A stretch of 21,796 bases of DNA. Origin: JBGLNJ01 sp964353405 (GTDB taxonomy: Bacteria > Chloroflexota > Anaerolineae > Fen-1058). The stretch covers positions 1 through 21,796 of the forward strand of contig CAYGWJ010000167.1 of assembly GCA_964353405.1 (NCBI GenBank). The letters are read 5' to 3'. A model generated the notes under the pieces. That model was not told the DNA's origin, ran no database searches, and worked only from the letters and a program-made list of their open reading frames with translations. Numbering within the stretch: the first letter of the stretch is position 1; each line of letters begins with the position of its first letter. Below, piece by piece: positions 1 to 5,197 of this stretch. The translations under genes and the position numbers were made by a program.

Positions 1-175
1 CGATGAGCCGATTCTCCAGAAGGGAGCCGGTGTCGCCCAGGGCCAGGCAGAGGTCGGGCATGGCATCGAGATGCCTGCGCAGCTCGGCAACGGCCTGGGG
101 GTCGGGTTTCTGTTTATCGACGGCTTTCAGGAGTAGTTTCAGCTCTTTCATCTCTATGGTTGGCTTGTTGCTCAT
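1..175 (-). CDS. Small hypothetical protein, 3' end cut by window edge
   Basis: The reading frame is open from an ATG at 175 to the window edge, giving 58 codons. The product begins MSNKPTIEMKELKLLLKAV and continues as a charged, leucine-rich helical protein; no catalytic motif is visible. The start is supported by a GGAGA Shine-Dalgarno about 8 nt upstream (GGAGATCAAGAAATG). It overlaps the 3' end of the preceding minus-strand gene (114-470) by about 60 nt, so the two are probably co-transcribed and coupled. I do not recognise the family and assign no function. Since the C-terminus lies outside the window, true length and domain content are unknown. Confidence 0.6.
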   Translation of the reverse strand, partial: MSNKPTIEMKELKLLLKAVDKQKPDPQAVAELRRHLDAMPDLCLALGDTGSLLENRLI

Positions 176-470
176 TTCTTGATCTCCATTGTCCTTTGTG
201 GGTGTGATACCCGTTGGCCAAGAGGGTCGCCGCGACCAGGGTCCGGATGCCGGATCCGAGGCGGTCGACCTCGGCGTCGAGGGCGCGGCGCGATTCCTGC
301 TCGAGGCGCCACTGCTGCTGCTGGGCGATGCGCTGCTCGCGGTAGAGGGCCTCGAGAGGGGCGATTACACAGGCGGATTCGCCGGCGCCGACATAGTCGG
401 AGAGGACGCGGCCGGCGCGGCGGCGCTTGGAGTAGTAGTAGCGCTTGTTGCGGCGTTTTTCCCAGGCCAT
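114..470 (-). CDS. Small basic hypothetical protein (MAWEKRRNKRYYY N-terminus)
   Basis: This is a 118-residue protein with a strongly basic, aromatic N-terminus (MAWEKRRNKRYYYSKRR), followed by GRVLSDYVG and a glutamine/arginine-rich segment likely to be helical or coiled coil (about residues 45-80). From memory, short proteins starting 'EKR.N.RYYY..RR' recur in Chloroflexota genomes without a function, but I cannot name a family. I chose the ATG at 470 rather than the one at 488, because 488 lies inside the hairpin repeat at 481-520; a GAGGGTG sequence upstream can serve as ribosome binding site. The gene sits at the end of a run of toxin-antitoxin-like genes and overlaps the partial gene 1-175. 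The basic N-terminus suggests nucleic-acid binding, which is inference only. Confidence 0.6.
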   Translation of the reverse strand: MAWEKRRNKRYYYSKRRRAGRVLSDYVGAGESACVIAPLEALYREQRIAQQQQWRLEQESRRALDAEVDRLGSGIRTLVAATLLANGYHTHKGQWRSRNEQQANHRDERAETTPESRR

Positions 471-480
471 AATGATGTTC

Positions 481-520
481 ACCCTCATCCCCGGCCCTTC
501 TCCCTAGCAGGGAGAAGGGG
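481..520. repeat. CCCTC-type intergenic hairpin repeat, copy A
   Basis: The unit runs from ACCCTCATCC to GGAGAAGGGG and contains a perfect inverted repeat with 11-bp arms (CCCTTCTCCCT at 495-505, AGGGAGAAGGG at 509-519) and a 3-nt loop. It begins immediately beyond the stop of the YgiT-type gene (521) and extends into the upstream region of the next gene. There is no T-run on either strand, so it is not a classical intrinsic terminator. A related but longer copy lies at 1371-1472, which suggests a dispersed palindromic element. Confidence 0.65.
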
Positions 521-769
521 TTAGCCTGCCTGGACCTGAAACGATTGCCCCAATGGCAGGAACTCAGCCACATCCTGCTTTTCCAGTTTGGCGCGAATCT
601 GCTCAAAGCGCCGGACGGTGTCCTGGTCATAGAGTCGCTCGCCACAACGGGTGCAGACCTCAGCACGCACGGTCAGCACCGCCGTGTGAATTCCTCCGCG
701 CAACAATTTCTCGACGTTCTTTTCAATCATCTCGCCGCCGCATACGGGGCATTTGCTAAATGGCATCAT
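521..769 (-). CDS. YgiT-type zinc finger protein (MqsA-like antitoxin N-domain)
   Basis: This 82-residue protein carries the YgiT-type zinc finger: CPVCGG near residue 8 and CTRCGE near residue 40, i.e. two CxxC knuckles separated by a short beta region (residues about 15-36). In MqsA/YgiT antitoxins this zinc domain binds the partner toxin, and a C-terminal HTH binds DNA. Here the protein ends after 82 residues with no HTH, so it is the stand-alone zinc-finger form. The start ATG at 769 follows AAGGAG/GAGAGG. It overlaps the upstream DUF4258 gene by 14 nt, the tight toxin-first arrangement typical of such pairs. I infer an antitoxin or regulator partner of the DUF4258 protein. Confidence 0.8.
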   Translation of the reverse strand: MMPFSKCPVCGGEMIEKNVEKLLRGGIHTAVLTVRAEVCTRCGERLYDQDTVRRFEQIRAKLEKQDVAEFLPLGQSFQVQAG

Positions 770-1082
770 CAGTTCCTCTCCTTATTCGCCTATTGATCCA
801 TCGTCTGGGATCAGGCCGATAGACGGTGATAAGCACAGCCCATCGGTTGTCCGCATTGTACGCCCAAACACTGTGGACAGGTTCGCCGCTAAATGTGCTG
901 CCGTAAATCAAGCAACTGGGATAAGGCTTGTCGTCAGGATAATCTTCGATGATTTCACCCTGCAAGACGCTGACATAGATTTCATCGAACGAAAGATGAT
1001 CGGCGTGGGCTTCTTCGTCAGCGTGGTCGGTGATCCGTATACGGTTGTGGCTTATCGCGTCAACAATGTTTTCGAGTCTCAT
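756..1082 (-). CDS. DUF4258 protein, putative toxin of a DUF4258/YgiT pair
   Basis: The 108-residue product matches the DUF4258 pattern I know: an N-terminal helix, RITDHADEEAHADHLSFDE (about residues 16-34), a GEIIEDYPDDKPYPSCLIYG strand-turn region and a C-terminal VWAYNADNRWAVLITVYRPDPRRW. DUF4258 proteins often sit beside YgiT-type zinc-finger proteins and are thought to be RelE/MqsR-like toxins; that role is not proven here. A conserved histidine (H20) and the C-terminal YRPDPRRW are the obvious candidate functional residues. The gene overlaps the YgiT-type gene by 14 nt and follows the ribbon-helix-helix-like gene after a 27-nt gap, so all three probably form one operon from the promoter near 1340-1367. 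Confidence 0.75.
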   Translation of the reverse strand: MRLENIVDAISHNRIRITDHADEEAHADHLSFDEIYVSVLQGEIIEDYPDDKPYPSCLIYGSTFSGEPVHSVWAYNADNRWAVLITVYRPDPRRWINRRIRRGTDDAI

Positions 1083-1109
1083 AGACAGCCTTTTGATATC
1101 AAAATCGGC

Positions 1110-1310
1110 TCAAAATGCCAGCCGTCGGTAGAGTTCAACATTTTTGTCGAGAACGTGATCTAAGGCTTGCCTGAATTCTTCTTCCGGGCAAGCCAGGATT
1201 TCCTCGACGCTGACGCGCACTAAATCTTCTGGCGTAATGCGATATTGAGCTGCTACCTCACGCAGTTTTTGCCAGCGGTCGGCTGGTAGAGAAACGGTAA
1301 TTGTTGTCAT
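1110..1310 (-). CDS. Ribbon-helix-helix antitoxin-like DNA-binding protein
   Basis: This is a 66-residue protein starting MTTITVSLPADRWQKLREVA: a short beta strand (TITVSL) followed by two helices, the layout of RHH antitoxins. The second half (PEDLVRVSVEEILACPEEEF, then DKNVELYRRLA) resembles short antitoxin-like proteins I associate with PIN or Fic toxins. No such toxin is next to it here. The start at 1310 is favoured over one 24 nt upstream by a GGGAGTG Shine-Dalgarno 4-10 nt before it. It is the first gene after a good promoter and lies 27 nt before the DUF4258 gene, so it may be the autorepressor of that operon (inference). Confidence 0.65.
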   Translation of the reverse strand: MTTITVSLPADRWQKLREVAAQYRITPEDLVRVSVEEILACPEEEFRQALDHVLDKNVELYRRLAF

Positions 1311-1339
1311 AGTCACTCCCTGTCCAACACGCAACTGTT

Positions 1340-1367
1340 ATTATACCCTCGGTCTTGATCACTTCAA
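1340..1367 (-). promoter_or_regulatory. Sigma-70-type promoter for the RHH/DUF4258/YgiT operon
   Basis: On the minus strand the sequence reads TTGAAG (1367-1362), a 16-nt spacer, then a perfect TATAAT (1345-1340). Transcription would begin near 1333, leaving a leader of about 23 nt containing the GGGAGTG ribosome binding site of the gene that starts at 1310. The upstream side adjoins the CCCTC repeat. Confidence 0.6.
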
Positions 1368-1370
1368 GGC

Positions 1371-1472
1371 CACCCTCATCCCCAGCCACCTGCCCTCGTC
1401 AGAGGGTTCTCCCAGCGAGGGAGAAGGGAGCGTGCACCCCTCGCCCTGTGGGAGAGGGGATGGGGGAGAGGG
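1371..1472. repeat. CCCTC-type intergenic repeat, composite copy B
   Basis: About 100 bp of pyrimidine/purine-asymmetric sequence fills most of the 176-bp gap between two small-gene operons. It shares the CACCCTCATCCCC opening with copy A and contains two hairpins. One is TTCTCCC (1407-1413) with GGGAGAA (1419-1425); the other is CCCCTC (1437-1442) with GAGGGG (1454-1459). It appears to be two or more repeat units joined. No open reading frame of interest and no T-run are seen in it. Confidence 0.6.
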
Positions 1473-1486
1473 AGCGCCTGCATCTG

Positions 1487-1687
1487 CTACCGCAGTGCTT
1501 GCAGCATCTCCTTGTTCACGCGCAGGATTTCATTGGTAGCTGTTTGCGTATCAACCTTTTTGCGCCGGGCATATTTCTGGACAAACTCGGCCACGTCGTC
1601 GTCCAGATAAACAGGGAGATTCAGCTTGACATTCGGACGATAGAACTTGCCTCGTACCCCTTTGGAGAAGTCATATTCCTTTTTCAC
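1487..1687 (-). CDS. CopG/RHH-like small protein coupled to the HEPN gene
   Basis: The product is about 66 residues: a KKEYDFSKGVRGKFYRP opening, an LNLPVYLDDDVAEFVQKYARRK strand-helix unit and a C-terminal helix (DTQTATNEILRVNKEMLQAL). 'YDFSKG.RGKF' followed by a beta strand and two helices is typical of small RHH-type antitoxin-like proteins; DNA binding is inferred. I chose the GTG at 1687 over the ATG at 1711, because the GTG forms a 4-nt GTGA overlap with the TGA of the HEPN gene and has AGAGAG upstream. That arrangement suggests translational coupling. It is the third gene of an MNT-HEPN-RHH run, which is more than the usual two-gene MNT/HEPN module. Confidence 0.65.
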   Translation of the reverse strand: MKKEYDFSKGVRGKFYRPNVKLNLPVYLDDDVAEFVQKYARRKKVDTQTATNEILRVNKEMLQALR

Positions 1688-2100
1688 GGCAATCTCTCTT
1701 TCGGCAACCATTTGCGAATCTGCCGGCGAACGCGGCGAGCAATTTGCACGGCCCGTCGCGCTTCGGCTAATGGGATAGCTTCATAATCGCCGGGGTAACG
1801 TGTGGACACGGCGTAATCAGTCAATCCTTCTTGTTCTACGGGCGTCAGGTCAGGCCGAAAGTGGACAGGCAACAGTGCCATCAATGCGCTGATATGATGT
1901 ATTCGTGAGAACTCGATGCCGTGCCATACGAGCAAGGCTTTGAGGTACTTTTCGATACACTGCTGCGCGTGAAAGCACACGGTATCGGTCGGGCAGTCTT
2001 GGCCCAGCTTGAGCGTGTGCGCCGCGTTCTTCAGGTCGTTCTCGGCCTTTTGTACCCATTGCCGTATAACGGCAAGCACGTTTTCATCGAGTTCGAACAT
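1684..2100 (-). CDS. HEPN domain protein of an MNT/HEPN module
   Basis: The 138-residue, mostly helical protein has the signature FHAQQCIEKYLKALLVWHGI (about residues 43-62), then RIHHISAL and RYPGDYEAI (about 101-109), and a final basic helix. This matches the PF05168-type HEPN family, which is commonly encoded beside minimal nucleotidyltransferases. HEPN toxins are RNases that use an R-x4-6-H motif; I do not see that motif here, as the candidate position reads RYPGDY with tyrosine in place of histidine. The start at 2100 is favoured by AAGGACA upstream; an earlier ATG at 2205 would overlap the MNT gene heavily. It overlaps the MNT gene by 17 nt and the next gene by 4 nt. Confidence 0.8.
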   Translation of the reverse strand: MFELDENVLAVIRQWVQKAENDLKNAAHTLKLGQDCPTDTVCFHAQQCIEKYLKALLVWHGIEFSRIHHISALMALLPVHFRPDLTPVEQEGLTDYAVSTRYPGDYEAIPLAEARRAVQIARRVRRQIRKWLPKERLP

Positions 2101-2413
2101 ACAGTACTTGTCCTTCTTGGAGGGCAGGGCGAATAATCGTGCCGACAATGTTCTTTTGCCGTTCGACTTGCTCTGGCGTTGCCACGATAATGTCTTTCGG
2201 CACATTGATGTCGTGCAGCGCCACGCGCATCTCGATTTGCTTGGCGCGTTTGGAGCCGATCACGGGCAGGATGACCAGCAAATCAACGTCGCTATCTGGC
2301 CCGGCCGTCCCGCGTGCGTGTGAGCCAAACAGGATGATCTGATCTGGGTCAAAGCGATCCACGAGGCGACGCACCATCTTTTGTATGTTATGAGTGACAA
2401 TTCGTTTTTTCAT
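2084..2413 (-). CDS. Minimal nucleotidyltransferase (MNT) domain protein
   Basis: The 109-residue protein contains the polymerase-beta-type nucleotidyltransferase signature GSHARGTAGPDSDVDLLVIL. This reads exactly GS-x10-DxD, with G30, S31, D42 and D44 as visible catalytic/metal-binding positions. A later acidic strand (KDIIVAT, D74) could supply the third carboxylate. In characterised HepT/MntA systems the MNT protein AMPylates the HEPN toxin and so acts as antitoxin. The HEPN gene lies directly downstream and overlaps by 17 nt, so the same relationship is likely, though this HEPN belongs to a different subfamily. The ribosome binding site is weak (GAGAC). The 50-bp gap before it contains no convincing promoter. 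Confidence 0.85.
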   Translation of the reverse strand: MKKRIVTHNIQKMVRRLVDRFDPDQIILFGSHARGTAGPDSDVDLLVILPVIGSKRAKQIEMRVALHDINVPKDIIVATPEQVERQKNIVGTIIRPALQEGQVLYVRTR

Positions 2414-2463
2414 GTTTGTCTCATTATGTCAGTCGCCAGTAGAGTTCAGCTTCGCATTTCGCT

Positions 2464-3546
2464 CTATTTCACCGGCTGCAGGCTACTGACCCCACCCAGG
2501 GCATTGACCTTGAATGTCCATTGGCTGCCAGGCGTGAACCGGGCGAACTCGGCCGCGTTGGAGGTCGTGTAGGTATACTTTTTGTCTTTGCCCAGCAAGG
2601 TAACCAAATAGGTTTCTTCCCGCGCGCCTTCGCGTTGATCTGACCGGAGGCCCAACTCGGGCCAGAGGAGATTGACATCACTGCCTCTGGCGACGAGCTG
2701 GTTCACCACCTGCCATTCTTTGATTGTATACCTGCACCAGTCGTCATAGACGTTATAGTTGCAGTCCTGTACGACCTGACCCTTGCCGCTGCCCTGGTCA
2801 ATCACATACGGCGTGCCGCACACTTTTTCTGCGCCCGGCGCCGGCTGTGGCTGTGTCGAGCGGATCTTGCGGGTGCACGTGCCTTTGTCTGCGCCGGAGG
2901 GAAGCTGGTCTTGCCACGCGTCGCGTGTCACCGGTCGCTGTTCCATGATCTGGATGGTGCGTTCCCAGGTGAGCGATTGAACGACACCCGTGGCATCTGT
3001 GGTGCGTGTGCCCAGCACGAAAAAGGTGATGGCGCAGATGCACAGCAGGATCAAGACGCCGGCGCCGAGGGCCATGCCCAGCCTGTTGGGGCGAATGGGT
3101 GCGGCTGGGACGCCGCCGGGCGTGGGCGCTGGCTTTTTGATCAGGTCGCCGCCGCACTTCTCACAGCGCGAGGCATTGGGAGGATTGGGCTGGCCGCAGT
3201 AGGGACACGGCTGTTCCGCCACGGGTCCCGTCTGGAATGCCCCCAAGACGTGGCCTGCCTCGCGCGCTGCGGCCCCGCCCAGTTCGGCCGCGCACTGCAC
3301 GCATGTCTTGGCGCCGGCCGGGTTGCGCGCGCCACAGTATGGACAGTGAACATCCGGGCCGGCCTTGTCCGCTCCCGCTTTTTCCGGCTCGGTGGTCAAC
3401 ACTTGTTGCGCCGGCAACTCGAATTGATCTAGAGTATCCATCGGCGCGCCGCAACCGGCGCACATCTTTTGCGTGCCAGGGTTCTTGGTCCCGCAGCGTT
3501 TGCAGGTCCATTCCAGTTCAATAAAGCCGAGAGTTTCTTGTGTCAT
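2464..3546 (-). CDS. Triple zinc-ribbon single-pass membrane protein under T-box control
   Basis: The 360-residue product has three CxxC...CxxC zinc ribbons near C15/C18/C29/C32, C68/C71/C82/C85 and C114/C117/C128/C131, joined by proline/alanine-rich linkers. One transmembrane helix follows (about 157-179, GMALGAGVLILLCICAITFFV) and then an outer domain of about 180 residues. That domain has four cysteines (C224, C243, C262, C271), a CNYNVYDDWCRY segment and a KYTYTTSNAAEFARFTPGSQW region. The architecture suggests a cytoplasmic metal-binding head and an exported C-terminal domain; I recognise no enzyme and give no function. The start at 3546 is chosen for its GGGGAGA Shine-Dalgarno. What is odd is that the leader is a complete T-box riboswitch, normally found before aminoacyl-tRNA synthetase or amino-acid genes. 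Confidence 0.8.
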   Translation of the reverse strand: MTQETLGFIELEWTCKRCGTKNPGTQKMCAGCGAPMDTLDQFELPAQQVLTTEPEKAGADKAGPDVHCPYCGARNPAGAKTCVQCAAELGGAAAREAGHVLGAFQTGPVAEQPCPYCGQPNPPNASRCEKCGGDLIKKPAPTPGGVPAAPIRPNRLGMALGAGVLILLCICAITFFVLGTRTTDATGVVQSLTWERTIQIMEQRPVTRDAWQDQLPSGADKGTCTRKIRSTQPQPAPGAEKVCGTPYVIDQGSGKGQVVQDCNYNVYDDWCRYTIKEWQVVNQLVARGSDVNLLWPELGLRSDQREGAREETYLVTLLGKDKKYTYTTSNAAEFARFTPGSQWTFKVNALGGVSSLQPVK

Positions 3547-3578
3547 GCTGGTTCTCCCCGTCATCCAGAACTACCACT

Positions 3579-3609
3579 ATTATACTGCATTGATCTCAAC
3601 CGTGGACAA
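3579..3609 (-). promoter_or_regulatory. Possible second promoter after the T-box terminator
   Basis: A perfect TATAAT (3584-3579) sits 32 nt before the start codon of the zinc-ribbon gene. The best -35 is TTGTCC (3609-3604) with a long 19-nt spacer, so strength is doubtful. If active it would give T-box-independent transcription of the gene. Confidence 0.3.
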
Positions 3610-3648
3610 AAACAAAAATCCCCTCTCGCCCAAGGGCGAAAGGGGGAT
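3605..3648 (-). terminator. Intrinsic terminator of the T-box leader
   Basis: On the minus strand ATCCCCCTTTCGCCC pairs with GGGCGAGAGGGGAT around a short TT loop and is followed directly by TTTTGTTTTTG. This is a long GC-rich hairpin plus U-tract, placed just after the T-box sequence as expected for the regulated terminator. Pairing of the T-box into the antiterminator would compete with its 5' arm. Confidence 0.85.
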
Positions 3649-3850
3649 GACCTTCCGTGGTACCACCTTGTTTCGTTGCGCGCATACGGCGCAACGCACT
3701 CAAAGGGCGTTCCATCAAACGCCTTTCGCGCTAACGGGCGAACCCGACCGGCTCCCAAGCGACCTTCGGCCCCACTTGCCGCGAGAGGCTTGCACCCGGT
3801 GACCTCTCTTCGCTATCGGCAGCCTGCGACCTACTCCTCTTGATCGTTGC
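3605..3850 (-). promoter_or_regulatory. T-box riboswitch (tRNA-sensing leader)
   Basis: Read on the minus strand, the T-box sequence AAGGTGGTACCACGGAA (3669-3653) matches the canonical antiterminator motif. Before it lie stem III (CGTTGCGC...GCGCAACG, about 3697-3674) and stem II (GGCGTT...AACGCC, about 3726-3702). Stem I (about 3845-3750) carries the AGTA loop-E motif (GAGGAGTAGG) and the terminal-loop motif GGGTGCAAGCC. Its base can form from CAAG and CTTG. The specifier loop reads GAAGGTCG, so the codon is most likely GUC (Val, 3763-3761), with GGU (Gly, 3764-3762) as the alternative. Uncharged cognate tRNA would stabilise the antiterminator. The element should regulate the downstream zinc-ribbon membrane protein gene by transcription attenuation. 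Confidence 0.9.
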
Positions 3851-3873
3851 CGTTCATTTTTTGAATTGCCGCG

Positions 3874-3902
3874 ATTGTAGCACTACCTGTGTAGACTGTC
3901 AA
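3874..3902 (-). promoter_or_regulatory. Sigma-70 promoter for the T-box leader
   Basis: On the minus strand TTGACA (3902-3897), exactly 17 nt of spacer, then TACAAT (3879-3874). The predicted start near 3867 lies about 20 nt before stem I of the T-box, giving an untranslated leader of about 320 nt. This is one of the two best promoter matches in the window. The gap from here to the stop of the VTT gene at 3965 holds nothing else I can support. Confidence 0.75.
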
Positions 3903-3964
3903 CCGCCCGCGCTGTGCCAGCCCATACTGTTCAACCGCTGTTCCACATCTTTTGTTCTAGTTGA

Positions 3965-4576
3965 TCAACCCCCGAAAAATCTTGCCAGCCAATCGATGCC
4001 GAGCGAACCGCCATAGGCGAACACGATATTCTTGATGACCTTGCCCAGCCCGGCCGCAATCAAATATTTCCATAGCGGGAAGCGCAACGCGCCCGCGGCC
4101 ATGCCGGCCGCATCAAACAGCGGATTTGGAACAAGCGCCAGGACAAAGACGACCAGCTCGCCCATGAACTCGTTGCGCTTCATCCAGCCTTCGACGCGGT
4201 CGTAGGTTTTGGAGCGATTCACCAGCCCTTGGCCGCTGTAACCTGCCAGGTAACCCGTCATCTCGCCCAGCGTCTGGCCGATTCCGGCGACGATGCCCAC
4301 CGTCACCGGATTGAGCAGGCTGCCCACCAGCGTCGTGATCGCCAGCCCCGGCACAGGCAGGAACAACGTCGCGCTGCTGATCACGCTCACAGTGAACAGC
4401 GCCGGGAGTGCCCAGGGCGAACGTGCGATGCGGTCGAGCAATTCGTGCTGACCTTGCAGCCAGATCGTGCCCGCCACGGCCGCGATGACGATGACGACGG
4501 TCAGCGCCTGTATCATGCGCAAGTTGCGCGTGGAGGGTGGGGCAGGGCGCTGTGGCGAAGCAGGTGTGTCGTTCAT
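3965..4576 (-). CDS. VTT/DedA-type (TVP38/TMEM64-like) membrane protein
   Basis: The protein has about 203 residues, with a hydrophilic proline-rich N-terminus and a first transmembrane helix (IQALTVVIVIAAVAGTIWL). The VTT core follows: FTVSVISSATLFLPVPGLAITTLVGSLLNP, then GIVAGIGQTLGEMTGYLAGY, and VVFVLALVPNPLFDAAGMAAGALRFPLWKYLIA. The LPVPG re-entrant segment, GE..GY.AGY and the NP-[LF]-[FL]-D-AAG stretch are hallmarks of the family. DedA/VTT proteins are implicated in lipid or polyprenyl-carrier translocation; some recycle undecaprenyl phosphate. That would fit the adjacent glycan genes but is inference. An in-frame TTG start 9 nt upstream is possible. A short hairpin (CGCTGT/ACAGCG, 4595-4613) precedes the gene. 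Confidence 0.8.
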   Translation of the reverse strand: MNDTPASPQRPAPPSTRNLRMIQALTVVIVIAAVAGTIWLQGQHELLDRIARSPWALPALFTVSVISSATLFLPVPGLAITTLVGSLLNPVTVGIVAGIGQTLGEMTGYLAGYSGQGLVNRSKTYDRVEGWMKRNEFMGELVVFVLALVPNPLFDAAGMAAGALRFPLWKYLIAAGLGKVIKNIVFAYGGSLGIDWLARFFGG

Positions 4577-4594
4577 CGCTTGCAATCAGAAATT

Positions 4595-4613
4595 CGCTGT
4601 CGTGGAAACAGCG
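4595..4613. repeat. Small intergenic hairpin before the VTT gene
   Basis: A perfect 6-bp inverted repeat (CGCTGT at 4595-4600, ACAGCG at 4608-4613) with a 7-nt loop lies in the 51-nt gap between the cytoplasmic cyclophilin and the VTT gene. On the minus strand it is followed by AATTTC only, so at most a weak terminator or processing site. Confidence 0.3.
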
Positions 4614-4627
4614 GGTTTCTTTATGGC

Positions 4628-5137
4628 TTATGCTTCGGTGATTTCGACCGTCTTGATCACGTCGCCCGGCGTGCGAGCCTTGTCCGGGTCGCGCACGGTG
4701 ATGGACCGCAGCACATCCATCCCCTTGACAATCTGGCCAAAGACGGCGTGCTTGCCATCAAGCCAGGGCGCCGGCGCGAAGGTGATAAAGAACTGAGAGC
4801 CGTTCGTGTTGCGACCGGCGTTTGCCATCGAAAGAATGCCGGGCTTGCTGTGCTTTAGATCGGGATGAAACTCATCCGCAAATTTATAGCCCGGCCCGCC
4901 CATGCCCGTGCCGGTCGGGTCGCCGCCCTGCGCCATAAAGTCGGGGATGACCCGATGGAACGTCACGCCATCGTAAAAGCCATCGCGCGCCAGGAACACA
5001 AAATTGTTGACCGTCTTGGGCGCCTTGTCCGTGAACAACTCGATCACAATGTCGCCCTTGTCCAGCTTGAGCGTCGCCGTATATTTCTTCTTCGGGTCAA
5101 TCACCATGTCCGGCGGCTTTAGATAACTCTTGGCCAT
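4628..5137 (-). CDS. Cyclophilin-type peptidyl-prolyl cis-trans isomerase, cytoplasmic
   Basis: This 169-residue single-domain cyclophilin catalyses cis-trans isomerisation of Xaa-Pro bonds. The active-site set is fully conserved by comparison with human cyclophilin A: R62 in FHRVIPDFMAQGGDPTGTG, with F67, M68 and Q70; Q115 in NGSQFFIT; and W125, L126 and H130 in WLDGKHAVFGQ. No signal peptide is seen, so it should act in the cytoplasm. The start at 5137 (MAKSYLKPP) has AGAG upstream; an earlier frame extension (to 5170) lacks support. It lies 60 nt after a second cyclophilin gene encoding a lipoprotein, and the two probably arose by duplication. Confidence 0.92.
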   Translation of the reverse strand: MAKSYLKPPDMVIDPKKKYTATLKLDKGDIVIELFTDKAPKTVNNFVFLARDGFYDGVTFHRVIPDFMAQGGDPTGTGMGGPGYKFADEFHPDLKHSKPGILSMANAGRNTNGSQFFITFAPAPWLDGKHAVFGQIVKGMDVLRSITVRDPDKARTPGDVIKTVEITEA

Positions 5138-5151
5138 TTGTTTTCTCTTTT

Positions 5152-5187
5152 GCGCCGCCGGACAAGTCAACCTTCTGCCGGCAGCGC
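5152..5187. repeat. Imperfect inverted repeat between the two cyclophilin genes
   Basis: GCGCCGCCGG (5152-5161) faces CCGGCAGCGC (5178-5187) with a 16-nt loop, 9 of 10 positions pairing and one G-U. No T-run follows on the minus strand. It occupies most of the 60-nt gap and could modulate read-through between the paralogues. Confidence 0.3.
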
Positions 5188-5197
5188 GCTGTGCTAT

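Noticed and set aside
481..1472. CCCTC repeats as a CRISPR array
   Set aside because: The copies are only two, are of different length, are separated by genes and have no regular spacers; no cas genes are present.
2414..2463. A promoter for the MNT/HEPN operon in the 50-bp gap
   Set aside because: CATAAT is present near the start codon, but no acceptable -35 lies at a fitting distance. The promoter may lie within the preceding gene, or the operon may be read through from the zinc-ribbon gene.
4595..4613. Hairpins at 4595-4613, 5152-5187 and 11600-11620 as intrinsic terminators
   Set aside because: None is followed by a convincing T-run on the minus strand, so they are listed only as inverted repeats.
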